DNA of 64,000 nt from Amygdalobacter indicium (lineage in GTDB: Bacteria > Bacillota > Clostridia > Saccharofermentanales > Fastidiosipilaceae): positions 248,001 to 312,000 of the forward strand of contig NZ_CP118866.1 in NCBI RefSeq assembly GCF_029101545.1. The letters run 5' to 3'. The translations under genes and the position numbers were made by a program. Shown piece after piece: positions 9,353 through 18,186 of this stretch. Numbering within the stretch: the first letter of the stretch is position 1; each line of letters starts with the position of its first letter. Below the pieces are notes generated by a model, which did no database searches, was not told the DNA's origin, and worked only from the letters and a program-made list of their open reading frames with translations.

Positions 9353-10441
9353 ATGAACAAATTACAGACGTTTTTGCGAAAAAAAGATGTAATTATTTCT
9401 TGGAAACGCTACGGCATTGACGCTTTGGGTGCAATGGCTCAAGGCTTGTTTTGTTCTTTGTTGATCGGAACAATTATTAACACAATCGGCACACTGTTTC
9501 AGTTGCCTTTTCTCACGCAAACTATTGCTACCATTTCAAAAGTTAATTACACTTTGGGCGGCTTGGCGATGGTTATGAGCGGCCCGGCGATGGCTGTTGC
9601 AATCGGTTTTGCTTTGAAATGTCCGCCGCTGGTCCTGTTTTCCTTGACGACAGTCGGTTTCGCATCCAATGCCTTAGGCGGTGCCGGCGGTCCGTTGGCA
9701 GTTTTGTTTGTGGCTATTATTACGGCTGAAGTGGGTAAGTTGGTGGCCGGAGAGACTAAGATCGATATTCTGGTTAGCCCTTTGGTCACAATCGCCGTGG
9801 GTACTTTTCTTTCCTGGTTGATTGCCCCGTCGCTGGGTAAATTGGCGATGTCTTTAGGACGAGTAATTATGTGGGCGACGGAATTGCAACCTTTATTGAT
9901 GGGAATTTTGGTTTCCGTTCTGGTCGGCGTAGCTTTAACTTTGCCCATTTCTTCCGCCGCTATCTGTGCTGCGTTGGGCTTAACGGGTCTGGCAGGTGGA
10001 GCTGCATTGGCCGGTTGCTGTGCGCAAATGGTCGGATTTGCCGTTATTTCTTTCAAAGTTAACGGTTGGGGCGGAATTGTTTCGCAAGGTATCGGAACTT
10101 CGATGTTGCAGATGCCCAATATTGTGAAAAATCCGAAAATCTGGCTGGCACCGACTATAACATCCGCAATTACCGGCCCGTTGGCAACTTGCGTTTTCGG
10201 TTTGCAAATGAACGGTGCAGCGATCAATTCCGGGATGGGAACTTGCGGATTATGCGGCCAAATCGGGGTATTTACCGGTTGGGTCAAAGATATTGCCGGC
10301 GGTGTGAAGGCGGCGATTACACCTTTTGACTGGCTCGGCTTAATTCTGATCAGCTTTGTTTTACCGGCAGTAATTGCTGTTATTATTAACAGTATTTGTA
10401 AGAAAATGCACTTGGTGCAGGATGCCGATTTTAAATTGTAA
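9353..10441 (+). CDS. PfoR-like PTS EIIC family membrane protein
   Basis: 362-residue, very hydrophobic protein with about 8-10 membrane segments and Gly-rich loops (GGAGGPLAV, GMGTCGLCGQIG). It matches the PTS_EIIC_2/PfoR family, members of which were first linked to toxin regulation in Clostridium perfringens and are otherwise predicted sugar permeases. No IIA or IIB domain is fused or adjacent. An upstream in-frame ATG at 9281 has no ribosome site. The start at 9353 is preferred because of AGAGG upstream and the charged, family-like N terminus MNKLQTFLRKKD. The substrate is unknown. Confidence 0.72.
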   Translation: MNKLQTFLRKKDVIISWKRYGIDALGAMAQGLFCSLLIGTIINTIGTLFQLPFLTQTIATISKVNYTLGGLAMVMSGPAMAVAIGFALKCPPLVLFSLTTVGFASNALGGAGGPLAVLFVAIITAEVGKLVAGETKIDILVSPLVTIAVGTFLSWLIAPSLGKLAMSLGRVIMWATELQPLLMGILVSVLVGVALTLPISSAAICAALGLTGLAGGAALAGCCAQMVGFAVISFKVNGWGGIVSQGIGTSMLQMPNIVKNPKIWLAPTITSAITGPLATCVFGLQMNGAAINSGMGTCGLCGQIGVFTGWVKDIAGGVKAAITPFDWLGLILISFVLPAVIAVIINSICKKMHLVQDADFKL

Positions 10442-10464
10442 AATAAGGCTTCGAGCACTTATGC

Positions 10465-10489
10465 CGGCGGCACATGGATGTGTCGCCGT
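10465..10489 (+). terminator. Hairpin after PTS-like gene
   Basis: CGGCGGCACAT and ATGTGTCGCCG form an 11-bp stem (one G-T pair) with a two-base loop. Only TTTG follows, so termination may be weak. Confidence 0.5.
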
Positions 10490-10501
10490 TTGCAAATGGC
10501 T

Positions 10502-10527
10502 TAATATCCTTTATCATAAGGATATTA
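10502..10527 (+). promoter_or_regulatory. Perfect inverted repeat upstream of msrA
   Basis: TAATATCCTT (10502-10511) and AAGGATATTA (10518-10527) form an exact 10-bp inverted repeat with a 6-bp centre, 23 bp before the msrA start. It could be an operator for a dimeric repressor or a leader hairpin; nothing in the sequence decides between these. Confidence 0.45.
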
Positions 10528-10550
10528 TTTAAGACGGGAGTAATATTGCA

Positions 10551-11066
10551 ATGGCGCAAAATGAGACGATTTATTTAGCCGGCGGCTGCTTTTGGGGTTT
10601 GGAACATGCTCTTAAAATGTTGGACGGAGTGAAGGAGACTACGGTCGGCTATGTCAACGGTCAGACTGCCGATCCTGATTATGAGGCTGTTTGCAGCGAT
10701 ACCACCGGTTACAAAGAGGCGGTTAAAGTTATCTATGACGCGCAGGTTATTACGCTTGAGAAGATTTTGCGGGCGTTTTTTATTTGTATTAAGCCGGAGC
10801 AGAAAGACGGTCAGGGCTATGACACGGGTACGCAATATCAGACGGGTGTTTATTATATTGACCCGCAAACAGCTGCTGTCTGTGCCCGCTTTTTTGCCGC
10901 CGAGCGCCTCAAACATCCGGCGTTCTTCACGGAACTTGACGCTATGCATAATTTTTATCCGGCCGAAACTTATCATCAGGATTATTTACAGAAAAATCCC
11001 GGAGGTTATTGTCATATTTCCCAACATGAATTTGCTGCGGTTAAAGCTTTAAATCAAGAGAAATAG
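10551..11066 (+). CDS. msrA: Peptide methionine-(S)-S-oxide reductase
   Basis: 171-residue cytoplasmic repair enzyme reducing methionine sulfoxide (S form) in proteins. The active-site motif GGCFWGLE is near the N terminus, with catalytic Cys13. The family features GYVNGQTADPDYEAVCSDTTG, GQGYDTGTQYQTGVYY and AETYHQDYL are all present. A further Cys in PGGYCHISQ may act as resolving cysteine. A GGGAG site precedes the ATG. Monocistronic, with a perfect inverted repeat directly upstream. No MsrB domain is fused. Confidence 0.97.
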   Translation: MAQNETIYLAGGCFWGLEHALKMLDGVKETTVGYVNGQTADPDYEAVCSDTTGYKEAVKVIYDAQVITLEKILRAFFICIKPEQKDGQGYDTGTQYQTGVYYIDPQTAAVCARFFAAERLKHPAFFTELDAMHNFYPAETYHQDYLQKNPGGYCHISQHEFAAVKALNQEK

Positions 11067-11188
11067 GACGGGGCGCCTTCTGCCTTCTTTCGATTAAAGT
11101 ATAATTATGATACAATTGACTTAAATCTGCGGCAGACAGGCATTAATATTGCCGTTTGCCGGAAATTAGGAGCACGGGGGTGGAATTT

Positions 11189-11836
11189 ATGAGTGATTAT
11201 CAGAAATTTCAGGCGGAAATTCTGGACGTCAAATTGACCGTAGAAGCGGCAAATACTTTTACAGCTGATTTTATTAATTGTAATGCAGCTGATTTTGCGA
11301 TTGAAAAAGTCGGCGACACGATTAAACTTATTCAGAAAAAAAGAGTGCAAATTAATCGTAATTGGCACACTTGGATTATCGAAGGTATGTGCGAAGTGAA
11401 AATTACTTTGCCGGCGAGTTTGGAATTTTGCCGGATTGCAGCGGCAAGCGGCATTGTTATTGTGCAGGGCCTGCAACTTAAGCAATTAGAGGTTGAAGTT
11501 AGTGACGGGACGGCGACAGCTAAAGATGTTCAGGCGGATGATGTGAGCTTGTTTTGCGAGGACGGCATCGCCAACGGCAAAAATATTATTGTCAGAAAGT
11601 TGTGTAAAATCAGCACCGATAACGGGGTCAGTAAGTTGAGCGGCAAACTGAATTTTCCTTATGAGCTCAGTGTTGTTTGTGAAAACGGCTTGACGGACAG
11701 CGAGGAAGAAGAGCAGCGGGAGCTTTATGCGGCGGATAATCTGCCGGCTGCGGCAGCTATAGGCGGAACAGCGGCAAGCCCGGCGCAATATCGGGTTTAC
11801 TGCGAGAACGGCATCGCCACTTACAATCTGATTTAA
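11189..11836 (+). CDS. DUF4097-like beta-repeat protein
   Basis: 215-residue acidic protein without signal peptide or membrane segment. Short alternating beta-strand repeats (VEVSDGTATAKDVQADDVSLFCEDG, RVYCENGIATYNL style) are typical of the DUF4097 putative-adhesin fold, a right-handed beta helix. The ATG at 11189 is chosen for the GGGGGTGG site upstream; an in-frame ATG at 11156 would add 11 residues. It lies just before an adhesin gene with a terminator between them. A similar protein (31732) precedes another surface-protein operon. Function unknown. Confidence 0.6.
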   Translation: MSDYQKFQAEILDVKLTVEAANTFTADFINCNAADFAIEKVGDTIKLIQKKRVQINRNWHTWIIEGMCEVKITLPASLEFCRIAAASGIVIVQGLQLKQLEVEVSDGTATAKDVQADDVSLFCEDGIANGKNIIVRKLCKISTDNGVSKLSGKLNFPYELSVVCENGLTDSEEEEQRELYAADNLPAAAAIGGTAASPAQYRVYCENGIATYNLI

Positions 11837-11866
11837 TTCTTTTCGATATTTATTTTTTATAGGAGC

Positions 11867-11904
11867 GGAAATCCGGTCGGCGCCCGGTGTTTCCCTCTTT
11901 TTTT
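11867..11904 (+). terminator. Rho-independent terminator
   Basis: GGAAATCCGG (11867-11876) pairs with CCGGTGTTTCC (11884-11894), leaving a small internal mismatch, and is followed by a run of seven T. It separates the DUF4097-like gene from the adhesin. Confidence 0.75.
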
Positions 11905-11984
11905 ATATTTTGCGGCGGTGAATGTTACAGCCGAATGATTGCGCGGGCAGTGCAAATAAGCGATAATTGGGAGGGAAAATTAAT

Positions 11985-11996
11985 ATGAAGTGGTGA
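11985..11996 (+). other. Three-codon mini-ORF (M-K-W) in adhesin leader
   Basis: ATG AAG TGG TGA lies behind the best ribosome site in the region (GGGAGGG, 11969-11975, about 9 nt spacing). Its stop is 4 nt before the adhesin ATG at 12001 and it is in a different frame. The adhesin itself has only GTGGTG as ribosome site, inside the mini-ORF. This suggests translational coupling or reinitiation, or simply chance. Confidence 0.35.
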
Positions 11997-12000
11997 TTCG

Positions 12001-15000
12001 ATGAGCAAGTTGAAAAAAACGGCAGTTATTTTTGCCCTGATTACATCTATTATTTTAGGTGTTTTAGGCAATTTTGCGGTTAAGGCGCAAGAGCCCGATA
12101 CCGGTAAATATACTTTAAACTTGGAGTACACTGATGATCAGCAGGGACAGCCGATTAATAAACTCAGTATAGCTGATGAAAGCAGAACGTCAGTTACTGT
12201 TGATATCAGCGGCAGCCGCACAAGTTTGGAAAAACCCTATATCAGTATTCGCGGACCTAAGGCTTTTATTAAGAGCTTGAGTGTCACCGATATTCCTTCC
12301 AAGTCTTCTTCTTATACTTTAAGTTTAGTGAAAGAAGGCGATAATACCTGCTTGCAGATAACTTTCGCTAAATTGCAGGGAGGCGATAAGTTCAGCTTTT
12401 TCGTCACAGGCAAATATCGGGAGTATTTTACCCCCGACAAGCAACAGGTTCCGTTGGAGGCGGAATTGTTTGACGCTAAAGGCCAAAGTCTAGTCAAGTC
12501 GCAAGTTTTAACGTATACGATTGAGGTGAATAAGCCGACTTTTACTAAGAGCGTTGACAAGCAGGAACAGGAAGCGGGAGAAGATGATAACGGCTATGTA
12601 AAAAGCGGGACGGAGCAGGCAATTCCGTTCAAATTTAACTTTGGCGGCAAGGAGTTCGGCATGGACATCGACCGCGCAATTACTGCCGGCGAAGTTAAGG
12701 ATATTTTGCCGACCTATACGGATAAGAACGGGCAATTGCAAGTAGCAGAAGTAGATACGGCGAAAAGTAAAGGTTGGAAAGTAAGCGCGGACAAAAAAAC
12801 GGCTGTCTACAAATTTGAAAAGACTTGGGATCAACTTTACGGTTTTACATCCTATTACGATATTGAAGTTGCGCCGTTGTATCTTAAATTCCCGCTGGCA
12901 AAATTAAACACGGCAGTCAGCAACAAGGCAAATTATAAACTGGTTCCGAGCTCCAAACAGGCCGGTGAAAACGATTATACAGGCGAGAGTGTCTGCCAAG
13001 TGACTTTAATTCCAGTAGCAGCGCAAAAAGAAGTAAATATCACACTTTATAAGTATGCCGATAAAGATCAAGTCCAGGATACGACAGCGGAGAAAGCCAA
13101 AGAACAGACGTGGACCGTCAGGTATGAGGCGGATCAGGAGTCGCAGAATGTTATCATGTTGGAAGAGCCTGATAAACGTTTGTATATTACTGAAATAAAA
13201 GACCAAGGCTATCCGGCTAAAATCGTTCCGGCAATTACTAAAGTTGAAGGACGCTTGGCTGACGGCAATTGGGAAGCAGCCGAGAAAAAAAGCAGCGGCT
13301 GGTTCCTTTTCGGCAACGACAATACGTACAAAATTAAGGATGCGAGCAAATATCAGGCTTTGAGAATCAGCTTTAAGAAATTGCCGCCCAATCTGCAGCA
13401 GTTCGGCACCGATGCTCCGATTTTGCAAATTAAGACGAAATTCCGGGAGCCTGATAAAATCAAGGCGGAAGCCGACGATACGGCGAATATTTACAAGAAT
13501 ACAGTAAAAATCAAGGACAAATCGGTTGAAGCAAGCTTCAAATTGCAAGCCTTCTCCGCCCCTTTCGGCTTTTCTCTCACATCGGAAAAAGCCGGCCAAA
13601 GCGTGAGTAACGGCGAAGAAATAAAAGCGGAAATCAAATTTGCCAACACCGTAGCGGAGCAGGATAAGACGAAGCAACGCAAGATTGTCGTTATTATTCC
13701 TGACGGCCTGACTTATACCGGTTCCGATCGGTGGAGTGCGGAAATATATCCTTATACCAACAAAATTCGTAAAAAAGAAATTATCCCTGATTATCACGCT
13801 TCAGGAAAGACGGCACTTGTTTATACTTTGAACGATTGTGCCAAAACAAATTTAGTTGATGATCAGGAAGCAAAAATCAGTATGCGCTTTGCGGTCAAGG
13901 ACCTTTATCGGCGCCAAAGTTTGGAACTGCGTGCTTATTACAGTTTTGAAGGCGTGGAAACGGCGGAATTGACTAATTTGCCGTCTGCTTTATTTAATAA
14001 TAATGCGGAGAAAGTTGCCGATAAATATGACATTAATGATAACGGCAAAAAAGACGACCTCGTTGCCACTTGCGCCGTTACTTTCAATCCGCAACTGACG
14101 CGCGGTTTATGGGCGAGAACTTTAGTCGGGAGGACGGAAGACGGCTTATCGCCCGACAGTATCGCTTTGAAGGCGAATGAACCGACGATTCTGGCTTTAT
14201 GTTTAAATAATTCTTTGAGGACAGCACAAAAAGGTTTGGTAATGTACGCAACTTTACCGCATAAGGACGATAAGACTATCATGCCGAATCAGGCAGGAGT
14301 TTATTCGCCGCGCGGCAGCAGTACGGACTTGCATTTGACAGGAGCGGTTAAGACCCCCGTCGGCTATGATGTGTATTATTTGACGGAAAATCCGCCGGAA
14401 AAGGCGGAAGAGGCGCTGGCTTTATCTTCCTGGACGAAAAATGTAACTGATTGGAGTCAGGTTAAAGCCTTTAAGTTGGTAGCGCAGGCGCAGACGGAAT
14501 TAGCTGTCAATTCCGAACTGCTCGTCACGGCACCGGTACAAGCCGCGCAAGCTGAGGCTAATGATGTGGCAGTTGCTTCTTTTGCTTACAAGGTAGAGCA
14601 ACAGCCTAATTTAGTAGAGGCGAATAACGTCAGACTTATCATGCCGAAAGAGTATACTTTGAAGAAAATTTGGCAGGGTGCCGAGTGGTATAACAAAGTT
14701 AAAGCCGGATATACGGGAGCGGCAGATTTACCGGCAGTCAAAATTCAAATTAAAGAAGCTAACACGGCGGAGAAAAAGGTGATGCAAACAGTCACCCTTT
14801 CAGCGCAAAACAAGTGGGAGCAGAAGGTGCAACTGCCTGCTTATATCGGGGCGGAAGCGGCAAAATACACATTTGCGGAAGAAAAACCGACAGAGCCGGG
14901 CTTTGCCGACTCAACGACAACAATTAATGTCAAGCCGACGGAAGTTGAGATTGTCAACACCCTGAATATCAAAGCAAGCATAAGTAAGACCTTTACTAAG

Positions 15001-15948
15001 GAAAAAGACACGCTGAAAATGGACGAGTATCCCGGTGCGACTTTGATTTTACAAAAAGCTCATACCGGCAAAGATGATTGGCAGGAATACAAACGTTATG
15101 TCGTTGCGGCCGGGCAGGAAAAATTCAGACAGGAAGAAACTTTGCCCATAGCAGATAAGGACGGCGAATTGACTTATAAACTGACAGAAACCGCAGCGAA
15201 AGATGGCTGGGAATGTCAAGGCGGTCAGTTGCAATTGGACCAGGCAACGCCATTTAAGGCCAACTTGTCTTTGACAAATACCTGGAAGAAAAAAGCAGGC
15301 CCGGTTCAATATGAGATTAAGGGGCATAAGCTCTTAAAGGCGAACAAAGACCAAGCTCAATTGCCGGAAATTACGGGTAAATATCAGTTTAAGCTGGCAG
15401 GAGAAGCCGGTGCTCCGTTGCCGGATAATCTGCAGGCGGAAAATCAGGCTGACGGCAGTATCAAGTTTTCCCCGATTACTTTCAAGTATGAAGATTTGGC
15501 CGGCGCTCAGAGCAAAACATTCACTTATACCGTGACGGAGAGCGGCACTGTCAAGGATGTGCAGAATGATGCGGAAAATGAAAAATCTTTCGCTTTAACT
15601 TTAAGTTTAAAGGCAGACGGGAACTTGCAGGTGGAAGCGACAGCGGATGCTTCTGCCAAGGCAACTGTGCAGCCGGGGTTATTCTGTTTCACCAACGTTT
15701 ATCAGGTAAAAGCACCGGAGCCGACGCCTTCAGCCAAGAAACCTACTGTCAAGCCGACAAATAAGCCGACAAGCGGCCCGACACAGGCACCTGTGCCGGA
15801 AAAAGAAGATTCCTTGCCGCACAGTGATCAACATAAACCGATAGTCGCCAAAACCGGCGAAAGTAAAGCTGCAACCAAACTGCTTGCTCTGTTCCTCTTC
15901 GGGACAGCCGGAGCTTTGCTAAGTAAGAAAAACGAGGTGCGAAAATGA
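12001..15948 (+). CDS. Large cell-wall adhesin with Cna-B/pilin-type C-terminal domains and VAKTGE signal
   Basis: 1315 residues. Signal peptide 1-29 (ends FAVKA). A long N-terminal beta-rich region (about 40-940) is not recognised in detail. Around 945-1040 a Cna-B-like domain is suggested by VEIVNTLN and NLSLTNTW. A pilin isopeptide-linkage-type domain (about 1100-1240) ends in GLFCFTNVYQ. A Pro/Thr spacer (PTPSAKKPTVKPTNKPTS) leads to the sorting signal VAKTGE (1282-1287), a hydrophobic stretch and tail KKNEVRK. Lys/Asn isopeptide cross-links are expected in such domains. It overlaps the downstream phosphorylase gene by 4 bp. Likely a surface adhesin or pilus-like subunit, though no sortase is adjacent. 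Confidence 0.85.
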   Translation: MSKLKKTAVIFALITSIILGVLGNFAVKAQEPDTGKYTLNLEYTDDQQGQPINKLSIADESRTSVTVDISGSRTSLEKPYISIRGPKAFIKSLSVTDIPSKSSSYTLSLVKEGDNTCLQITFAKLQGGDKFSFFVTGKYREYFTPDKQQVPLEAELFDAKGQSLVKSQVLTYTIEVNKPTFTKSVDKQEQEAGEDDNGYVKSGTEQAIPFKFNFGGKEFGMDIDRAITAGEVKDILPTYTDKNGQLQVAEVDTAKSKGWKVSADKKTAVYKFEKTWDQLYGFTSYYDIEVAPLYLKFPLAKLNTAVSNKANYKLVPSSKQAGENDYTGESVCQVTLIPVAAQKEVNITLYKYADKDQVQDTTAEKAKEQTWTVRYEADQESQNVIMLEEPDKRLYITEIKDQGYPAKIVPAITKVEGRLADGNWEAAEKKSSGWFLFGNDNTYKIKDASKYQALRISFKKLPPNLQQFGTDAPILQIKTKFREPDKIKAEADDTANIYKNTVKIKDKSVEASFKLQAFSAPFGFSLTSEKAGQSVSNGEEIKAEIKFANTVAEQDKTKQRKIVVIIPDGLTYTGSDRWSAEIYPYTNKIRKKEIIPDYHASGKTALVYTLNDCAKTNLVDDQEAKISMRFAVKDLYRRQSLELRAYYSFEGVETAELTNLPSALFNNNAEKVADKYDINDNGKKDDLVATCAVTFNPQLTRGLWARTLVGRTEDGLSPDSIALKANEPTILALCLNNSLRTAQKGLVMYATLPHKDDKTIMPNQAGVYSPRGSSTDLHLTGAVKTPVGYDVYYLTENPPEKAEEALALSSWTKNVTDWSQVKAFKLVAQAQTELAVNSELLVTAPVQAAQAEANDVAVASFAYKVEQQPNLVEANNVRLIMPKEYTLKKIWQGAEWYNKVKAGYTGAADLPAVKIQIKEANTAEKKVMQTVTLSAQNKWEQKVQLPAYIGAEAAKYTFAEEKPTEPGFADSTTTINVKPTEVEIVNTLNIKASISKTFTKEKDTLKMDEYPGATLILQKAHTGKDDWQEYKRYVVAAGQEKFRQEETLPIADKDGELTYKLTETAAKDGWECQGGQLQLDQATPFKANLSLTNTWKKKAGPVQYEIKGHKLLKANKDQAQLPEITGKYQFKLAGEAGAPLPDNLQAENQADGSIKFSPITFKYEDLAGAQSKTFTYTVTESGTVKDVQNDAENEKSFALTLSLKADGNLQVEATADASAKATVQPGLFCFTNVYQVKAPEPTPSAKKPTVKPTNKPTSGPTQAPVPEKEDSLPHSDQHKPIVAKTGESKAATKLLALFLFGTAGALLSKKNEVRK

Positions 15949-16706
15949 GAGAAAACGAATTGCCGCTTCTGGAATATGATGACGATAAAAATGCCGTACT
16001 TATGCCGAATCACGATAACTTACAACTGCACTTGCCGCCTAAGGCTATTTTCGCCTTTTTAGGTTCTGAAATTGATCATTATGCGCAAAGCCGAAAGGCG
16101 AAAATTGTAGCGAATTTTGTTTCGGCGACTAAAAGCTACCCTATATATTTGTTGCAGCTGCAGGGGACGGAAGTCTGTCTGGTACAAGCGCCCGTCGGCG
16201 CCCCGGCAGCGGTGCAGATTTTTGAATGGTTAATTGCTTACGGGGTTAAAGAAGTTATCAGTGCCGGCTCCTGCGGCGTGTTGGTCGATTGGGCGGAAAA
16301 TTCCTTTCTTATTCCCGTAGAGGCTGTGCGCGATGAAGGAACATCGTATCATTATCTGCCGCCGAGTCGCTCTGTCTCTGTTTCCAGGCAGGCGGTAGAT
16401 GCCATCAGGCAAACTTTGCAGGCGCATAACTTGCCCTACAATGAAGTTAAAACTTGGACGACGGACGGCTTTTTCCGGGAGACTGCAGCTAAAGTCGAGC
16501 GCCGGAAGGCTGAAGGCTGTCAGGTTGTAGAAATGGAATGTGCCGCTTTGGCTGCCTGCGCTCAAATGCGGGGAATTGTTTGGGGCGAAATTTTATATAC
16601 CGCCGATACTTTGCATGATCCGGCAAATTATGACGGACGCAGTTGGGGTGAAGATTCGATTGCCCCCGCTTTGCAATTATGTCTGGAAGCTGTTATGAAA
16701 ATTTGA
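15945..16706 (+). CDS. Nucleoside phosphorylase (uridine phosphorylase-like)
   Basis: 253-residue cytoplasmic enzyme of the PNP/UDP phosphorylase family, which cleaves nucleosides with phosphate to base and ribose-1-phosphate. Visible motifs: VISAGSCGVL (phosphate-loop region), VRDEGTSYHYLP and VVEMECAALAAC, the conserved MEC segment contacting ribose. The RDEGTSYHY segment resembles uridine phosphorylases most; substrate choice is uncertain. Its ATG overlaps the stop of the upstream adhesin (ATGA), an odd operon partner. A GC-rich hairpin follows at 16729-16759. Confidence 0.85.
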   Translation: MRENELPLLEYDDDKNAVLMPNHDNLQLHLPPKAIFAFLGSEIDHYAQSRKAKIVANFVSATKSYPIYLLQLQGTEVCLVQAPVGAPAAVQIFEWLIAYGVKEVISAGSCGVLVDWAENSFLIPVEAVRDEGTSYHYLPPSRSVSVSRQAVDAIRQTLQAHNLPYNEVKTWTTDGFFRETAAKVERRKAEGCQVVEMECAALAACAQMRGIVWGEILYTADTLHDPANYDGRSWGEDSIAPALQLCLEAVMKI

Positions 16707-16728
16707 ATTGGCGGTCGGTTGCGCCCGG

Positions 16729-16759
16729 TTGTCGCCGGAAATTGCGCTTTCGGCGACAA
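16729..16759 (+). terminator. Hairpin after phosphorylase gene
   Basis: TTGTCGCCG (16729-16737) and CGGCGACAA (16751-16759) form a perfect 9-bp stem with a 13-nt loop. There is no T-run after it, so it may be a weak or factor-assisted terminator. Confidence 0.45.
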
Positions 16760-16853
16760 TTGTCAATCGCACTTGCTACTATGCAACTGCTGTTTCAGCT
16801 ATAATTTCGCCATAATCATCATGATGAATTTGAGTTGGAAACGGAGCATTTTT

Positions 16854-17840
16854 ATGATTTTGGCAGATAAAATATTGGAACTGCGTAAACAAAACGGTTG
16901 GTCGCAGGAGGAATTGGCGGACAAATTGGGTGTCAGTCGCCAAGCTATTTCTAAATGGGAAGGCGCACAAAGCATCCCGGATATGGAACGGATAATTGCC
17001 TTGAGCCGTTTGTTCGGGGTTACTACGGATCTTCTGGTGAAAGATGAACTTGATATTATGGGGAAGAACGGCGACGCAGATGAAAATATCTGCAAGGAAG
17101 AAGCCGGCGTGCGGATGCGAGTAATTGAGTTGGAAGAAGCAGCCGCTTATATTGCTCACAGAATATCATATGCCGCCTACGTTGCTTTAGGGGTTCTTCT
17201 TTGTATTCTGGCGGCAATCCCGGTAATCGGCAGCGAGTTTTTGCTTTTTCCTGCAGTCAAGGCGCAAGTCACTGAAACTTTGGGTTTAGCCTTCAGTGTT
17301 GCCATTATTACCGTAGCTGTAGCTATTTTTATTATTCAGGGTTTCCGCGAGAAGCGTTATCAATATTTGGAAAAAGAGGACTTTGAAACGGCTTACGGTG
17401 TTGACAGTGTGCTCAAAGAACGCTTGGAACGTTTCCTGCCGTCATATCTGCTGCAGACGGTCAGCGGCGTCGTTTTATGTATGGTTGCCTTTATTTTTCT
17501 GATAATTTCGGATGTAGTGCCGCAGTTTTATCAACTTTCATCCGGGCTTTTTGTAGTCATTGCGATTGCTTTGGTGGCAGCAGCTGTTTATTTATTCGTG
17601 CAGGCGAATATTATCCGCTCGTCCTATTACTGTTTATTAAAGCCGAAGAAAAAAACTGTCTATCCGGAAAAGATTAGGTTATTGCTCCAAGCTTACTGGC
17701 TTATAATTATCTGCATTTATTTAGCCTACAGTTTCATCACGTCCGATTGGGGAAAAAGCTGGATTGTTTGGCCGTTAGCCGCATTGATTTACGGAGTAAT
17801 AGAAGCAGTGCTCAAAGCGTGGAGGCTCGGAGAGAAATAA
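16854..17840 (+). CDS. XRE-family regulator with C-terminal membrane domain
   Basis: 328 residues. The N terminus is a clear helix-turn-helix of the XRE/Cro type: MILADKILELRKQNGWSQ, then ELADKLGVSRQAISKWEGAQ. A linker follows, then about four membrane segments in two pairs (residues 100-170 and 215-315) with charged loops. This layout is common in clostridial membrane-tethered regulators that sense envelope signals. The start at 16854 has ACGGAG upstream and matches the family; the frame continues upstream without a good ribosome site. A TATAAT at 16800-16805 is a candidate -10. Target genes unknown. Confidence 0.8.
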   Translation: MILADKILELRKQNGWSQEELADKLGVSRQAISKWEGAQSIPDMERIIALSRLFGVTTDLLVKDELDIMGKNGDADENICKEEAGVRMRVIELEEAAAYIAHRISYAAYVALGVLLCILAAIPVIGSEFLLFPAVKAQVTETLGLAFSVAIITVAVAIFIIQGFREKRYQYLEKEDFETAYGVDSVLKERLERFLPSYLLQTVSGVVLCMVAFIFLIISDVVPQFYQLSSGLFVVIAIALVAAAVYLFVQANIIRSSYYCLLKPKKKTVYPEKIRLLLQAYWLIIICIYLAYSFITSDWGKSWIVWPLAALIYGVIEAVLKAWRLGEK

Positions 17841-17947
17841 GTGACTTTCAGTCGCCGGCCGCGTTTGGAGAGCCGTTCACAACTTTTGTGACGAATAACA
17901 GGTGCCGGTCGGACGAAATATGGTATGCTTGCGCCTATATTACCTTA

Positions 17948-17955
17948 AAGGAGGC
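17948..17955 (+). promoter_or_regulatory. Orphan strong ribosome-binding site
   Basis: AAAGGAGG, a near-perfect Shine-Dalgarno, has no open frame of useful length behind it. The tnpB element's probable left end lies about 25 nt downstream. It may be the former leader of the VOC gene now 1.5 kb away. Confidence 0.35.
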
Positions 17956-18026
17956 AACCTTAAGTAATCAAAATCATTGATAATGGTGATTGAATATGTT
18001 AAAATATACTTATAGAGTATATTGCT

Positions 18027-18186
18027 ATGAACACATCTAATATCACTAATTACAAAAAATGATAATCGTCAGATTGTTATTTATGCCGGAGTATCTACAA
18101 GAAACTTTCGTAAGTATAAAAAGCAAATAGAAGGGGATGAGGAAATTGCTAAAGAGCTTCAAAACGGAAATAAATCCGACAGTTGA
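18027..18186 (+). pseudogene. Possible serine-recombinase-like remnant
   Basis: A short frame starting at ATG 18027 (MNTSNITNYK) is interrupted at an A6 run (18054-18059). In the next frame it continues as DNRQIVIYAGVSTRNFRKY... to a TGA at 18184. IYAGVSTRN recalls the IYARVSTRxQ start of small serine recombinases (IS607-type TnpA), but the match is short. It overlaps the start of tnpB. Speculative. Confidence 0.25.

Noticed and set aside
9547..10458. Open minus-strand frame of 303 codons
   Set aside because: Lies fully antisense to the PTS EIIC-like gene; its product has no recognisable domain and is rich in Pro/Ala/Ile as expected from the complement of a hydrophobic gene.
13006..13797. 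Open minus-strand frame of 263 codons
   Set aside because: Antisense to the adhesin gene; Phe/Arg-rich shadow translation.
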